A stretch of DNA of 64,000 nt from a virus: positions 233,895 to 297,894 of IMG/VR virus record IMGVR_UViG_3300009181_000033; one strand, given 5' to 3'. This document shows positions 23,884-32,943 of this stretch, in pieces; position 1 is the first letter of the stretch; every line of letters begins with the position of its first letter. The notes below the pieces were generated by a model that searched no databases, was not told where the DNA came from, and saw nothing but the letters and a program-made list of their open reading frames with translations. The translations under genes and the position numbers were made by a program.

Positions 23884-26800
23884 TTGTCACTCCCATCATT
23901 GATAAATACTTCTTCATTTTCATTTTCTTCTTCGAAATTTTCTGTAAGGGTTCGAGAATTTTGTTTCTGGCGTTGACCATCCATCATGTGTTGGAACTTT
24001 GGTGACATCGTCATTCTGCGAAGAGATGATGCAACATCACTCCCCATCATTGTTTTATGAACCCTAGATTCACCAAATGGATTTCCTAAATATGAATTCA
24101 TAAAGTCTTTGTCATAAGGATCAGACATTGATTTGGAATCGTGGCTCGTCATTTTTGCAAAATCAGGCTCATGAATCCTCGATGCACTATTGTGTTTTAT
24201 TCTTGCCCTGTTTCTAAGAACTCTGTCAAGTTGTTTTTGTGCCTTGACTGGGACAGTCACATCCTTTAAGCCGCCAAGCTTGACTGGGTAATCTTCTTCG
24301 TCGTCCGGATCATCGCCAGCTGTGATAAGATCAAGCTTGGGAGATTTTTGAATTGGATCGTCACTAGCGAATAGGTCACCGCCACCTTCTTCATCACCAC
24401 CGCCTTCATCGCCTCCGCCCCCAGCGGCATCACCAGAATCAACATCATCACCGCCCGAATCTTCTGGTTTGGCAGCCTCAATTGTTGCATCGATCATCTT
24501 TTCCTTAAGTCTCTGCTCGTCGATGGCGGCGATCTGTTCAGCGCTCAATCCCCATATTTCTTTACGAATAAATTCCTTGCTCATTTGACCTTCGGGGGCT
24601 GAGCCGGCTATCTCAAACTTCGCCCTCCAGAGCTCAAGCTTCTGTTGTTGTGCAATTGTTGAAGGGTTACTAAGTCTAAGGGTGAAGTTTTGAAGATCCT
24701 CTGAGTCAAATCCATTGGCATATAAATGAATAATTGCCAATTTGTTAAGCTCTGATATCATTGTCTTCTGAATGACATTGATAGTCCTGGAGAATCTAAT
24801 GTCTTCCTGTGCCAAAGTCGCCTTGCTGGAAAGGGCTTCGTCATAACCGAGATACGCTCTCGGTATCTTGAGCGCGGCGAACAACTTCTTTTGTATATAA
24901 GCAACGTCCTCTACGGCGGCTGCATTTTGACCGCCGGCCAAGGTGTCAATCTTGGTTCCTGACTCTCCACCGCGAACAGGAATGAAGTAGTCCTCATCAA
25001 CAGAAAGCGGATTATACCTCAAATCGACCCTGCCTGTTGTTCTATCAACAACCTGACTTGACCTAAGATTCTTCTTCTGTTCCTCGACGTACATCGGGAC
25101 ATTTTCCGGAGGAATATTAGCGACATCAATATAGAAAACCCTTCTCTCCGGCGCACGAACAACACGATAAACAAGCATGGCGTCCTCGATAAGGATGAGC
25201 TGGCGCCATATGCGGCGGGCAGGTTCGATGACAGAAGAACCGTAAGGAAGGAACATGTCATTGCCAAGAAGTCTGAAGTGTGTCACTTCCCAGTTTTCGA
25301 GCGTTCTATTCCCAAGAGTAACCCAGCGATATCGAACTGCCATGGGATCATTTGGATCATAATTCTCTTCTCGCTCTATCTCATTAACTGGAATTGGAAA
25401 GGCATTGATGACGCCATGTGTAGGCGAAACATCATTATAAAGAAACATGTCGCCGTATTTAACAAGGTTCCTGACCCAGGAGCGAAGATTGAACTCGACA
25501 TTTAATGTATTATAAAAGAGATCTTCTAAGATCTCCCTTATTTTTTCATTATCAGAATAAATGTGGAGTACTCTTCCTTTTTCATCTTGGGCACAAGTCT
25601 CATCTGCGTATATGTCAAGTGCTGCGGCGAGCTCGGGAGTATTGTGCGAAATGACAGTGTCTGTGGCAAAATTCTTGTATCCATCGACCGTTAAATCAAA
25701 GAGAGGAATGACACCATGATACTCAACAGATGCGACCTTGAGATTTTCATAATTGCTGGAGAAGTCCGTGTAATTCTTGTATCCATTGTCTTTTAATCTT
25801 TTCGAAACAATTTCAACAGAGGTGCCTAAAGAAGCAGCCAATTGTGACCTGGACATGCCCTTAGAAAAGGCAGAACAAATCTTATCGAATGTTAATGATT
25901 TAATATAACGTGGATTATTCCCACCATCATTATCCCATCCTGCATTGTGCCAATCTGGATTGTAGGCACGAGCAAAGGTCTCAAAGTTTTCGTATCCATG
26001 CTTTCGAAGTCTACGTTTGATGACGTTCGGATCTGTATCGAGCACCTCACACATCTTACGTGAGTTAAATCCAACTCTTTCGGCGATCTCGAGAATTCTA
26101 CCAAACGTAATGTCTTTACGCTCAGCAGGATTGTTTTCTGTCATAAACTTAGAATGATTGACTTTAAATTGTTGAATCCATTCAGAGTTTTGCTCGGACC
26201 ACTTGGCACCATTTAAGATTTTTGAGTGTAATTCTAGGTGGGCTTTTTCTGTCATCACCTGCAGATTTTCAGGCCTATTGTCGTGCTTGATGAAGTTGCA
26301 ATGATGCACTACTTCACCGTCAATCAGAGGTGAACCTTTCAACATTTCCCCAATGACTCTATGCTCTGCAACCCATCCATTCGTTTTGGAACGACGGTCC
26401 ATTGTGTAGATCCAGCGATAACCTTCACCGTCTTCCTTACAGCCATTGAAGAGATCTCGACGATAGAATGGCATCATTGCATCACCTGCCTTAAGATCTT
26501 CTATCTTACAGAAGGTGCCATCACGCTTCATAAGTCGGTGATTAGGAGTGCCGATTATTTTTTGACCATTATCGAATGTGACAGTGTATGCAGCATCGAC
26601 ACGTGTTTGACGAGCCTGTTTCCCAAAAGCGGGGACGATGCGACCTAAATTGTGATCATAGGCATACACCAAGAAAGTATGCTCCGGGTTGCTTTCGCAT
26701 TCCTGGGCCAGTTCTAAAACTGTCTTGTAACCCCCAGGAACTGCTATCTTTGTATCACCGTGAAGGCAATACTCCATCTCTCCGAAATCTTGATAACGCA

Positions 26801-27008
26801 TGAGGCGCTCGGAAAGATTATATGCATTTGCTGTAATCGTGGCATATGTGGGAGCCATCGATTTTTGGAAAAGCAAAGCGCCGCTGCTCTTTGTTTTATC
26901 AGCAACGGCTATTGTTGTGTCTAGATTTCTAAGCTTTCTTCGTACTACCGGCCCACTCCTAAAAAGCTTAGTTAATTTCTGAAATAAATTCTCGTTTTCT
27001 TTTGCCAT
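23880..27008 (-). CDS. Portal protein (gp20-like) interrupted by an intein
   Basis: A 1042-residue precursor. Residues 1-80 and 457-1042 form a 666-residue T4-type portal: PTYATITANAYNLSERLMRYQDFGEMEY, then TPELAAALDIYADETCAQDEKG, DMFLYNDV, EVTHFRLLGNDMFLPYGSSVIEPARRIWRQL, EDYFIPVRGGESGTKIDTLAGGQN and KIPRAYLGYDEALSSKATLAQEDIRFSRTI. Residues 81-456 are an intein with its own HNH nuclease. The extein C-terminus is long, with acidic G/E/D-rich runs. The portal forms the dodecameric vertex ring that starts head assembly and docks the terminase. The intein sits at a conserved spot before ELAAALDIYAD, and splicing is needed to make a working protein. Confidence 0.95.
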   Translation of the reverse strand: MAKENENLFQKLTKLFRSGPVVRRKLRNLDTTIAVADKTKSSGALLFQKSMAPTYATITANAYNLSERLMRYQDFGEMEYCLHGDTKIAVPGGYKTVLELAQECESNPEHTFLVYAYDHNLGRIVPAFGKQARQTRVDAAYTVTFDNGQKIIGTPNHRLMKRDGTFCKIEDLKAGDAMMPFYRRDLFNGCKEDGEGYRWIYTMDRRSKTNGWVAEHRVIGEMLKGSPLIDGEVVHHCNFIKHDNRPENLQVMTEKAHLELHSKILNGAKWSEQNSEWIQQFKVNHSKFMTENNPAERKDITFGRILEIAERVGFNSRKMCEVLDTDPNVIKRRLRKHGYENFETFARAYNPDWHNAGWDNDGGNNPRYIKSLTFDKICSAFSKGMSRSQLAASLGTSVEIVSKRLKDNGYKNYTDFSSNYENLKVASVEYHGVIPLFDLTVDGYKNFATDTVISHNTPELAAALDIYADETCAQDEKGRVLHIYSDNEKIREILEDLFYNTLNVEFNLRSWVRNLVKYGDMFLYNDVSPTHGVINAFPIPVNEIEREENYDPNDPMAVRYRWVTLGNRTLENWEVTHFRLLGNDMFLPYGSSVIEPARRIWRQLILIEDAMLVYRVVRAPERRVFYIDVANIPPENVPMYVEEQKKNLRSSQVVDRTTGRVDLRYNPLSVDEDYFIPVRGGESGTKIDTLAGGQNAAAVEDVAYIQKKLFAALKIPRAYLGYDEALSSKATLAQEDIRFSRTINVIQKTMISELNKLAIIHLYANGFDSEDLQNFTLRLSNPSTIAQQQKLELWRAKFEIAGSAPEGQMSKEFIRKEIWGLSAEQIAAIDEQRLKEKMIDATIEAAKPEDSGGDDVDSGDAAGGGGDEGGGDEEGGGDLFASDDPIQKSPKLDLITAGDDPDDEEDYPVKLGGLKDVTVPVKAQKQLDRVLRNRARIKHNSASRIHEPDFAKMTSHDSKSMSDPYDKDFMNSYLGNPFGESRVHKTMMGSDVASSLRRMTMSPKFQHMMDGQRQKQNSRTLTENFEEENENEEVFINDGSDK
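25641..26768 (-). mobile_element. Intein with HNH homing endonuclease in the portal gene
   Basis: A 376-residue intein. It starts with Cys (CLHGDTKIAVPGGY, N1 splicing block), has the TPNHR block (residues 154-158 of the precursor) and ends VISHN with the +1 residue Thr. An HNH nuclease lies in the middle (GEVVHHCNFIKHDNRPENLQVM, then HLELHSK). Two tandem helix-turn-helix repeats follow (TFGRILEIAERVGFNSRKMCEVL and TFDKICSAFSKGMSRSQLAASLG), probably for target-site binding. All residues needed for splicing (Cys1, block-B His, penultimate His, Asn, +1 Thr) are visible, so it looks active. Confidence 0.93.
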
Positions 27009-27051
27009 TTTTATTTTGCCATTCCATTAAGGGAATCGGCCCTGCTATATC

Positions 27052-27372
27052 TTACACTATTTTCTCGCCAGCACCAGTTGACTTAAGAGTAACTTTCTTG
27101 CCTTTCGATTGCGGCGGCTGGGTGGTGTCGACATACTGCATTGGAGAACCGATTATCCTATTGAGCAACTTCTCCAAATCCTCCAAAAGTTTGCCCACCT
27201 CAGCTTTTGCTTTGACGCTAGCGTCATTCTTAAATGTCTCAACAGCCCCAAGTAATTTTGTAGCACTTGACATTTGCTTGGAGGCAGCATTGTGATCTTC
27301 GCCTTCATTTAACTTCGTGGCGAGTTCTTCTCTGATGATTTTTTTTAGCCTGTCTAATTCAATTTTTGGCAT
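27052..27372 (-). CDS. Small protein with N-terminal packaging-type tag
   Basis: A 106-residue protein between terminase and portal. The N-terminus MPKIELDRLKKIIREELATK is the shared tag, followed by KLNEG with I-R-E and L-N-E sites. The rest is helical (ATKLLGAVETFKNDASVKAKAEVGKLLEDLEKLLNR) with a flexible C-terminus. A TATAAAAACT box ends 13 bases before the ATG. Probably another internal or core protein; no family recognised. Confidence 0.65.
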   Translation of the reverse strand: MPKIELDRLKKIIREELATKLNEGEDHNAASKQMSSATKLLGAVETFKNDASVKAKAEVGKLLEDLEKLLNRIIGSPMQYVDTTQPPQSKGKKVTLKSTGAGEKIV

Positions 27373-27385
27373 TTCACGAACCCCT

Positions 27386-27395
27386 AGTTTTTATA
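27386..27395 (-). promoter_or_regulatory. Candidate T4-type late promoter box
   Basis: TATAAAAACT on the minus strand, close to the T4 late consensus TATAAATA, 13 bases before the tagged small gene. An almost identical TATAAAAACTG lies 14 bases before the PhoH gene (52891-52901). Inferred from similarity and position only. Confidence 0.3.
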
Positions 27396-27404
27396 TATTG
27401 ACGT

Positions 27405-29033
27405 CTAACGGTATAACCAAGAAAAATCTGTGACATCGGCATGTTTAATTTCTGATGAATCTCTTGGTTTCATAATCTGTTGCGGTGTGTATCCCATGGA
27501 ATGTGTGCTTATCACAGGTCTCACACTATTAATTCCACCAGGTAAATCAGCATAAGAATGATTACCTTTTTGTGTTGCCTTCAACATGGCCATAGCCATA
27601 TTCATGCCTTGCTCATTGTAACCAGAGTCGCCGGCAACAAGCCAAGAGCCAATGGCAACGCTCATTATGAGATCGTCATGGGCGTCTTTTGCAGCTTGAG
27701 CCTTGGAACCGTTCCAAACGAAGGCCTGGAATTGGTCATACAATCGCTGCGAGTGGGACACCAGTCGACCATTCCTTATCAATTCTTCAAGTTTTGCCAG
27801 TATTTGATTCCTGGTTTTAAGCTGTGTGGAGAAACCAGGAATTGCATCTGGGTCAGTTGATTTATACTCAAATACGTCACCTTGAGTCCCTTGGTAGTAC
27901 AACTTTGGGTAACCCATGTCTCTAAGTTTAACACAAGTAAAATAGCCAAAGGTGTTTTGCTCCGGGCATATGAGGGCATCGTTATACATTCTTCCATATT
28001 CGGCCAAAACGTCGGCAAATTTGTCGGGAGGTATTTTCCCCATAAATTCGGCACAGACTTCACAAGATTCGTGATCTATAATGTGAAAGGTTGAAAAATC
28101 GGCAGCATCTCCCCTGGCAATATCTGCAGAAAGAACATACTTTTTGCCGACTTCAGGATTTCTCCATATCCAAACCCCATTTTGATGTCCAACTTTTTGT
28201 ATTGGTGGACTAATCAGTTCGCGTAATCTCTCCAAGTCATTTGGCTGCAAGAATGTGTCACCTGAAGAAATGAAGTCACAGAGGAACTCTTGGGCCACTT
28301 TGCGCTTAGGAAGATTCTTCGTTTCCTTGTCGAACCACTCTTGATCGTGCTCAGGGTGTGTCCACCACAGAAGTCTAATTGGATTAAAATCATTTGAACC
28401 TGATTCGGCACCAACCCAGAGTTTATAGTATTGACCTCCCACACCATTTGGGGTAGACAATATGATTGCAGAACCACCGGTAGAAAGGGTGGGATACAGT
28501 GAAGTCCAAATTTCATCGAAGTCTCTAATAAATGCTGCCTCGTCAACGATTAATAAAGCCAATGCCTCTGATCGACCAGCGTCTGGGGAAGTTGGAACTG
28601 CCGTTATGGTCGACCCATTGGTGAACCTAATGGCTTGTTTTGTTGGCTCAAATTTTGTAAGCAAAAGCCAGGGAGGAAGTCCATCGAGCATCGTCTTCAC
28701 TTTTTTAATGAAGTTGATGGCCGTTGCAAGCTTGGTCGCAATAACAAGTATGTTTTTATCCTTCTTGAAGATTGCATACCAAACACAATAGGCAGCCGAG
28801 ACCGTTGAAAGTCCAAGCTGCCTTGATTTGAGAACTATGTTAAATCGATGTTCTTGAAAAGCTTTGACACAATCATCTTGAAAATCGTAAGTATCAAAAG
28901 GTATGAGCCCCCTCAGCTGGTGTTGGATCTTGCAATACTTCTTCATAAAGTATGAAGGATCTTTTCCGCATTTGATTATCTCGGCAACCTGTTGTTGCCG
29001 AGATAATGTGGGAGTGCTCGGTATTTTACTCAT
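27405..29033 (-). CDS. Terminase large subunit (gp17-like)
   Basis: A 542-residue packaging motor. The ATPase has the variant Walker A KSRQLGLST (residues 69-77), Walker B ALLIVDEAAF (159-168) and the coupling motif ILSTPNG (191-197). The RNase H-like nuclease has its first acid at SADIARGD (D304), the second at ICPEQN and the third in the DAHDDLIM region. It is close in size to T4 gp17 (610 aa). It cuts and pumps DNA into proheads through the portal. Its stop lies close before the tagged small gene. Its start overlaps the upstream gene by 4 bases. Confidence 0.96.
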   Translation of the reverse strand: MSKIPSTPTLSRQQQVAEIIKCGKDPSYFMKKYCKIQHQLRGLIPFDTYDFQDDCVKAFQEHRFNIVLKSRQLGLSTVSAAYCVWYAIFKKDKNILVIATKLATAINFIKKVKTMLDGLPPWLLLTKFEPTKQAIRFTNGSTITAVPTSPDAGRSEALALLIVDEAAFIRDFDEIWTSLYPTLSTGGSAIILSTPNGVGGQYYKLWVGAESGSNDFNPIRLLWWTHPEHDQEWFDKETKNLPKRKVAQEFLCDFISSGDTFLQPNDLERLRELISPPIQKVGHQNGVWIWRNPEVGKKYVLSADIARGDAADFSTFHIIDHESCEVCAEFMGKIPPDKFADVLAEYGRMYNDALICPEQNTFGYFTCVKLRDMGYPKLYYQGTQGDVFEYKSTDPDAIPGFSTQLKTRNQILAKLEELIRNGRLVSHSQRLYDQFQAFVWNGSKAQAAKDAHDDLIMSVAIGSWLVAGDSGYNEQGMNMAMAMLKATQKGNHSYADLPGGINSVRPVISTHSMGYTPQQIMKPRDSSEIKHADVTDFSWLYR

Positions 29034-29464
29034 GCTAGCTCAAATATGGTTTTTCTTCTATAGTACGCGGTCCTTTTGGGATTGTGGACATTGAAACCAA
29101 TTATTTCTAATGAATCAGATGAATCCTTTTCTGAAAAGCTAATAGTCTCCCCCGCTAAATCTCTATAGGCGTCTTTCACGTGCTTGACATGAGCGGCTAT
29201 AATCTTAAGAGAATCCTCTGAACAACTTCTCTTCATGAGAATCATTTCTTTTTCAGAGACAAAATTAGTAATGACTTGATATGACGCTAAAATCATGTTG
29301 CCGCCCAGCAAAGTGAATTTGACAGAATGAGAGGCGGTCAGTGGCGTTGAGCTTCTTCCCCATGTTGTGTCTATGGCCTGACCTAGGGCGTTAAGATTGA
29401 GATCGGTTAAGGTTGTGTTAATTGATTGGCCGTTGATGTAGTTGTCTATGTTTCTATTGGGCAT
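29030..29464 (-). CDS. Hypothetical protein beside terminase
   Basis: A 144-residue protein with start at ATG 29464 (MPNRNIDNYINGQSINTTL), chosen because AAGAGGAAA lies about 10 bases upstream; an upstream TTG in frame has no such site. The sequence SVKFTLLGGNMILASYQVITNF followed by a charged helix (CSEDSLKIIAAHVKHVKDAYRDLAG) suggests an alpha/beta virion or packaging protein. It overlaps the terminase start by 4 bases, so a packaging partner is possible. It does not resemble T4 gp16. Confidence 0.6.
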   Translation of the reverse strand: MPNRNIDNYINGQSINTTLTDLNLNALGQAIDTTWGRSSTPLTASHSVKFTLLGGNMILASYQVITNFVSEKEMILMKRSCSEDSLKIIAAHVKHVKDAYRDLAGETISFSEKDSSDSLEIIGFNVHNPKRTAYYRRKTIFELA

Positions 29465-29489
29465 CGCTGAAGGTTTCCTCTTATAAATA

Positions 29490-29765
29490 TTATCTTTCGC
29501 CAAATTTATTTATGATTTCATCATGTGAAGGTCGCCAACCAGTAGACCACTTCTCCTGATTTCTCCTGGCCCATGTTTGTGCACATCTGTCACAACACTC
29601 AAACTTCTCGTAGGACTCATCATCATATGTCGTTCTCATAATCATTTCACAAAGAGGACAAGTAAGCGGCTGCCCCTTCTCCATGTCTTCAGGCTTAATA
29701 ACAAAAAAACCTGCAGGATCCTCTAATATCACTCGACCATTTGTGTATTTTTTCCATTGATTCAT
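29490..29765 (-). CDS. Small zinc-ribbon protein
   Basis: A 91-residue protein with two Cys pairs (TCPLCEM and ECCDRCAQTW) that form a plain zinc ribbon. The N-terminal part is beta-rich (NGRVILEDPAGFFVIKPEDM) and the C-terminal end is basic and Trp-rich. Its ATG overlaps the stop of the gp47-gp46 fusion gene by 4 bases. Nucleic-acid binding is likely; no specific family identified. Confidence 0.65.
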   Translation of the reverse strand: MNQWKKYTNGRVILEDPAGFFVIKPEDMEKGQPLTCPLCEMIMRTTYDDESYEKFECCDRCAQTWARRNQEKWSTGWRPSHDEIINKFGER

Positions 29766-32700
29766 ATCAACTCAACCTTAGAATCCTTTTCATTTTTGCT
29801 TATTTCGATTATGTGGTCAGCAGAATCCTTGATGCCGTCAACGTGAGTTATAACAAATATGGTTTTAAAGTATCTCTTTAGTGATGTCAATAATCGACTA
29901 CAAGATTCAACTCCGGCATTGTCAAGGGTGCCAAACCCTTCGTCTATAATAAAGAAATTTGGTTTTGGCAAAGAAGAAACATTGATCATTGCAACCCTAA
30001 GTGATATTGCAGCTATTGTCTTTTCCATTCCGCTGCACAATTCAATTATTCTTCTTGAATCTCCGTAGTTTATATACATCTCCAGCGAATCGGAATCCTC
30101 GTCAGATTCAACTTCTATGGTGAAGTCAACAATTCCCTGAAGTATTTTTTGCACTTCTGCATTGATTATTGGCAACTGGGATTTTGTCACAAGAAGCGGA
30201 ATGCCTTTCTTGCAAAATGCACTAGAAATAAGCTCCCTAATCCTCATACTCTTCAATAAATCATCCCTGGTCGATTTTTCAATTTGGAGATTTTCTAAAC
30301 TGGCCAGGAGCTTGCCGTGTTGCGAGGCTGCTGATAATTTGGCCATATCCCATTCCTTGATGTCATCAGAATAACTTTCTATTTTTTTCTTAATGGAAAC
30401 TAGCTCAAAATTTTCCTCATTATTTAAAGCTATCTCCATGTCAACAAGCCTCTGTTTTTCTTCTTCCAGATTTTTTTGGAGAGGAGTGCAGAGCGACTTG
30501 TGTTTTTCTATTTCAGTTTCTTTCTTGGACATCTCCAGGCTCAGCTTCGCCATGAGAGCTGCGGCCTTTTCATGCTTTGAAATCTTGTCCTCGATGTTTT
30601 CGTCCTCCATTTCCGACAAAAGGATTTTTAGTTCGTCCAATTGACGGAGGGCTTCGTCGGCCTTCTTCTTTTGTTCTTCAACTTTTGTCTTGTTTGAATG
30701 GGCGTCCTTTATGAATTTGCAAGTGGGATAATCGTCACCACAAGGAACATCGTCAAGAATCTTTAATGACTTCTTCTGCTGTGTCAGAAGAGAGAGCTCC
30801 TTCTCATGAAGGTGTCTAAGCTCCAGGACAGAAGACTCAATTTTTCTTTTTGATTCGGACTTCTTTTTCAAAAAATCGATATCGTATTTTGCCAAGAGAC
30901 TAGTCAAAGAAGAGATTTTGGAACGATGATCCTCCATTTCAACAAGGAGAATAGCGTAGTTGTCTTCATGCTCCTTCAATTCTGATGAAACAGCAGCAAC
31001 TTTTTTTCTCTGCGACGTTACATCAGCCTCAACGACGATCGCGGAAGTGTGTGTGCTGGCTTCATGTCGTAGAGACGTCAATGTGGTCTGGTGTTCGGCT
31101 ATTCTAAAAGTCAAATCCAAGATTGTTTTTTGGCACTCTGAGATGGAGTCCTCGCTGCTCTTTTTTAACTCATCCCAATTCCTGTCTGGGAAATTTTTTA
31201 GTTGAGCCTTATATGAATTCACGTCCTTCGAAGCCAACTCATACATCTTGTCAAATATGTCTAAGTCAAGAAACCTGGAAAGTATGGAGCGCCTCTTTGT
31301 TGAGCCTTGCGATATGAACTGACTGGTCTCACCTTGGGCGGACAAAGAAGTCATTAAGAAGTCGTCAGGTGAACCCAATAAGTGTCTTATTGTTTTCTCT
31401 GTATCGTTTCTCTGCTCTCCGCACAAATCATCCATTTCACCGTCCTCTCTCATCTTGAAAAGATTTAGGGACGTTGAGGCGGAAACTACGCCTTTCTTAT
31501 TGGTCGATTTTGTAGTCTGTCTCTCCAAGACGTAAGTGGTGCCATTATGATCAAGCACCGCCTTGGAATAACAGTGCGGTTTTCTAACGTTGCAAACATT
31601 AATATTCTTCATTGGACCACGATCGGTCGTGTTGAAAAGGGAATACATGATGGAACCAACTATAGAAGACTTACCAGTCCTGTTTGGACCAAATATTCCA
31701 ACAATTCCATTTAGATTGTCGAAATTGATTTGATTGCCTTCTCCATATGAAAAAAGATTGTCCCACGTGAGGTGGCGAAGTGACCACTTAGAAGATCTAT
31801 TTGAATCATCGGATGTAACAGCTGTAGAGAGATATGTCTTGACTTGATCTGTGACCTCATCAACCTCCACTTGGGAAAGATTTGCCTCCTTGTGATAATC
31901 CTTTAACAGTCTAGCAAGGGTATCAACGGACCTAAGATCCGTTTTGTTGATAACTGTGTCCTCAGATGCCTTCACCACCTGCTTGTCAAAAGACACATCA
32001 GATTTGAATGTGACCTCTGTTGCCGCCATCGAAGTCCTGAGAATCTCAGAGAGTCTATGCACGTCATCTTGAGTAATTTGAACCTGGGATCTAATTCTGA
32101 ATCTGCTTCCGGAAGGCAGCTTCTTCACAAGCTGCACGGTGGAGGATAAATCACCCGCCCAATCCACGGTGATGAATGGTTTTGGATTTGGCAGCGGCCT
32201 TGTCGTGACTGACCATTTCTTGGCGCTCTCTATTTCCCACAACAAATAACCATGCTCAATCTGCTCAGCGTAATTCTGTTGCACAGGCGTTCCTGGGTAT
32301 GCAATCCAAGGTTTTTTGTTTCTGTGTCCAAGAAATTGAGGCTTGTGAATGTCGCCCAAGAAAGCAAAATCAAAATCCTTGAAAAAATCGACATTGACAC
32401 CTTCGTCAATGTCCCAACCCGTCTCTGTCGATGAACCCCTAACCGGTCCGTGAAATGCCGCTATATTAATACAATCACCAACAGGCTTCACAGAAGACCA
32501 TCCTTCTTCATCAAAGCAAGAAAACACACAAAGGTTGAAGCCTTTGTCAATTTCATAAACCCCGCTCTTTTTATAAAGGTGGACGTTCTTATTTTTCATT
32601 GCCTCCACGATTGGTGAGACAGCGTCCTGTCGAGATAGGTTGACCAGATTACCATCATGGTTTCCGAGAGTGAGATGAACAGGCGCAACCTCTGCCATCG

Positions 32701-32902
32701 CCGTTAACCACCAAGTTAAAAAATCGATGTATTCAGGTGAGATGCCCGTGGTTTTTGTGTGAAATATGTCACCGCCAACGAAAATGTGATCGACGTCTTG
32801 GGACTTACAATCGTCAATGAAAGCTTGAAGTATTTGACGATACTCTTCATGTCTAGACAACGCACGAATGTGCACGTCAGCAGTGTGGGCAAATTTAAGC
32901 AT
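29762..32902 (-). CDS. Fused recombination nuclease/ATPase (gp47-gp46, Mre11-Rad50 type)
   Basis: A 1046-residue single-chain SbcD-SbcC. Residues 1-240 are the Mre11-like phosphoesterase: HTADVH (D9, H11), VGGDIFH (D45), LGNHDGN (81-84) and LGDIHKP. Residues 372-1046 are the Rad50-like ATPase: Walker A GPNRTGKSS (405-413), a long coiled coil with a hook CGDDYPTC (C721, C728; six residues between the Cys instead of the usual two), and Walker B FFIIDEGFGTLD near the end. T4 makes these as two proteins, gp47 and gp46, which resect ends in recombination-dependent replication. The start codon sits inside a 20-bp palindrome. Confidence 0.94.
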   Translation of the reverse strand: MLKFAHTADVHIRALSRHEEYRQILQAFIDDCKSQDVDHIFVGGDIFHTKTTGISPEYIDFLTWWLTAMAEVAPVHLTLGNHDGNLVNLSRQDAVSPIVEAMKNKNVHLYKKSGVYEIDKGFNLCVFSCFDEEGWSSVKPVGDCINIAAFHGPVRGSSTETGWDIDEGVNVDFFKDFDFAFLGDIHKPQFLGHRNKKPWIAYPGTPVQQNYAEQIEHGYLLWEIESAKKWSVTTRPLPNPKPFITVDWAGDLSSTVQLVKKLPSGSRFRIRSQVQITQDDVHRLSEILRTSMAATEVTFKSDVSFDKQVVKASEDTVINKTDLRSVDTLARLLKDYHKEANLSQVEVDEVTDQVKTYLSTAVTSDDSNRSSKWSLRHLTWDNLFSYGEGNQINFDNLNGIVGIFGPNRTGKSSIVGSIMYSLFNTTDRGPMKNINVCNVRKPHCYSKAVLDHNGTTYVLERQTTKSTNKKGVVSASTSLNLFKMREDGEMDDLCGEQRNDTEKTIRHLLGSPDDFLMTSLSAQGETSQFISQGSTKRRSILSRFLDLDIFDKMYELASKDVNSYKAQLKNFPDRNWDELKKSSEDSISECQKTILDLTFRIAEHQTTLTSLRHEASTHTSAIVVEADVTSQRKKVAAVSSELKEHEDNYAILLVEMEDHRSKISSLTSLLAKYDIDFLKKKSESKRKIESSVLELRHLHEKELSLLTQQKKSLKILDDVPCGDDYPTCKFIKDAHSNKTKVEEQKKKADEALRQLDELKILLSEMEDENIEDKISKHEKAAALMAKLSLEMSKKETEIEKHKSLCTPLQKNLEEEKQRLVDMEIALNNEENFELVSIKKKIESYSDDIKEWDMAKLSAASQHGKLLASLENLQIEKSTRDDLLKSMRIRELISSAFCKKGIPLLVTKSQLPIINAEVQKILQGIVDFTIEVESDEDSDSLEMYINYGDSRRIIELCSGMEKTIAAISLRVAMINVSSLPKPNFFIIDEGFGTLDNAGVESCSRLLTSLKRYFKTIFVITHVDGIKDSADHIIEISKNEKDSKVELI

Positions 32903-32913
32903 GCATGCTTAAA
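32894..32913. promoter_or_regulatory. 20-bp perfect palindrome over the gp47-gp46 start codon
   Basis: A perfect inverted repeat with core AAGCATGCATGCTT spans the ATG (32902). It includes a second ATG four bases upstream in another frame. It could act as an operator or form mRNA structure that limits translation. Nothing else explains it in the 41-bp gap. Confidence 0.4.
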
Positions 32914-32943
32914 CTACCCACCATTAGCCTAAATGTACAAAAA

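Noticed and set aside
29030-29464. Small terminase subunit (gp16) or tail tube (gp19)
   Set aside because: Position beside the large terminase is suggestive, but the sequence shows neither the gp16 coiled-coil pattern nor gp19 motifs.
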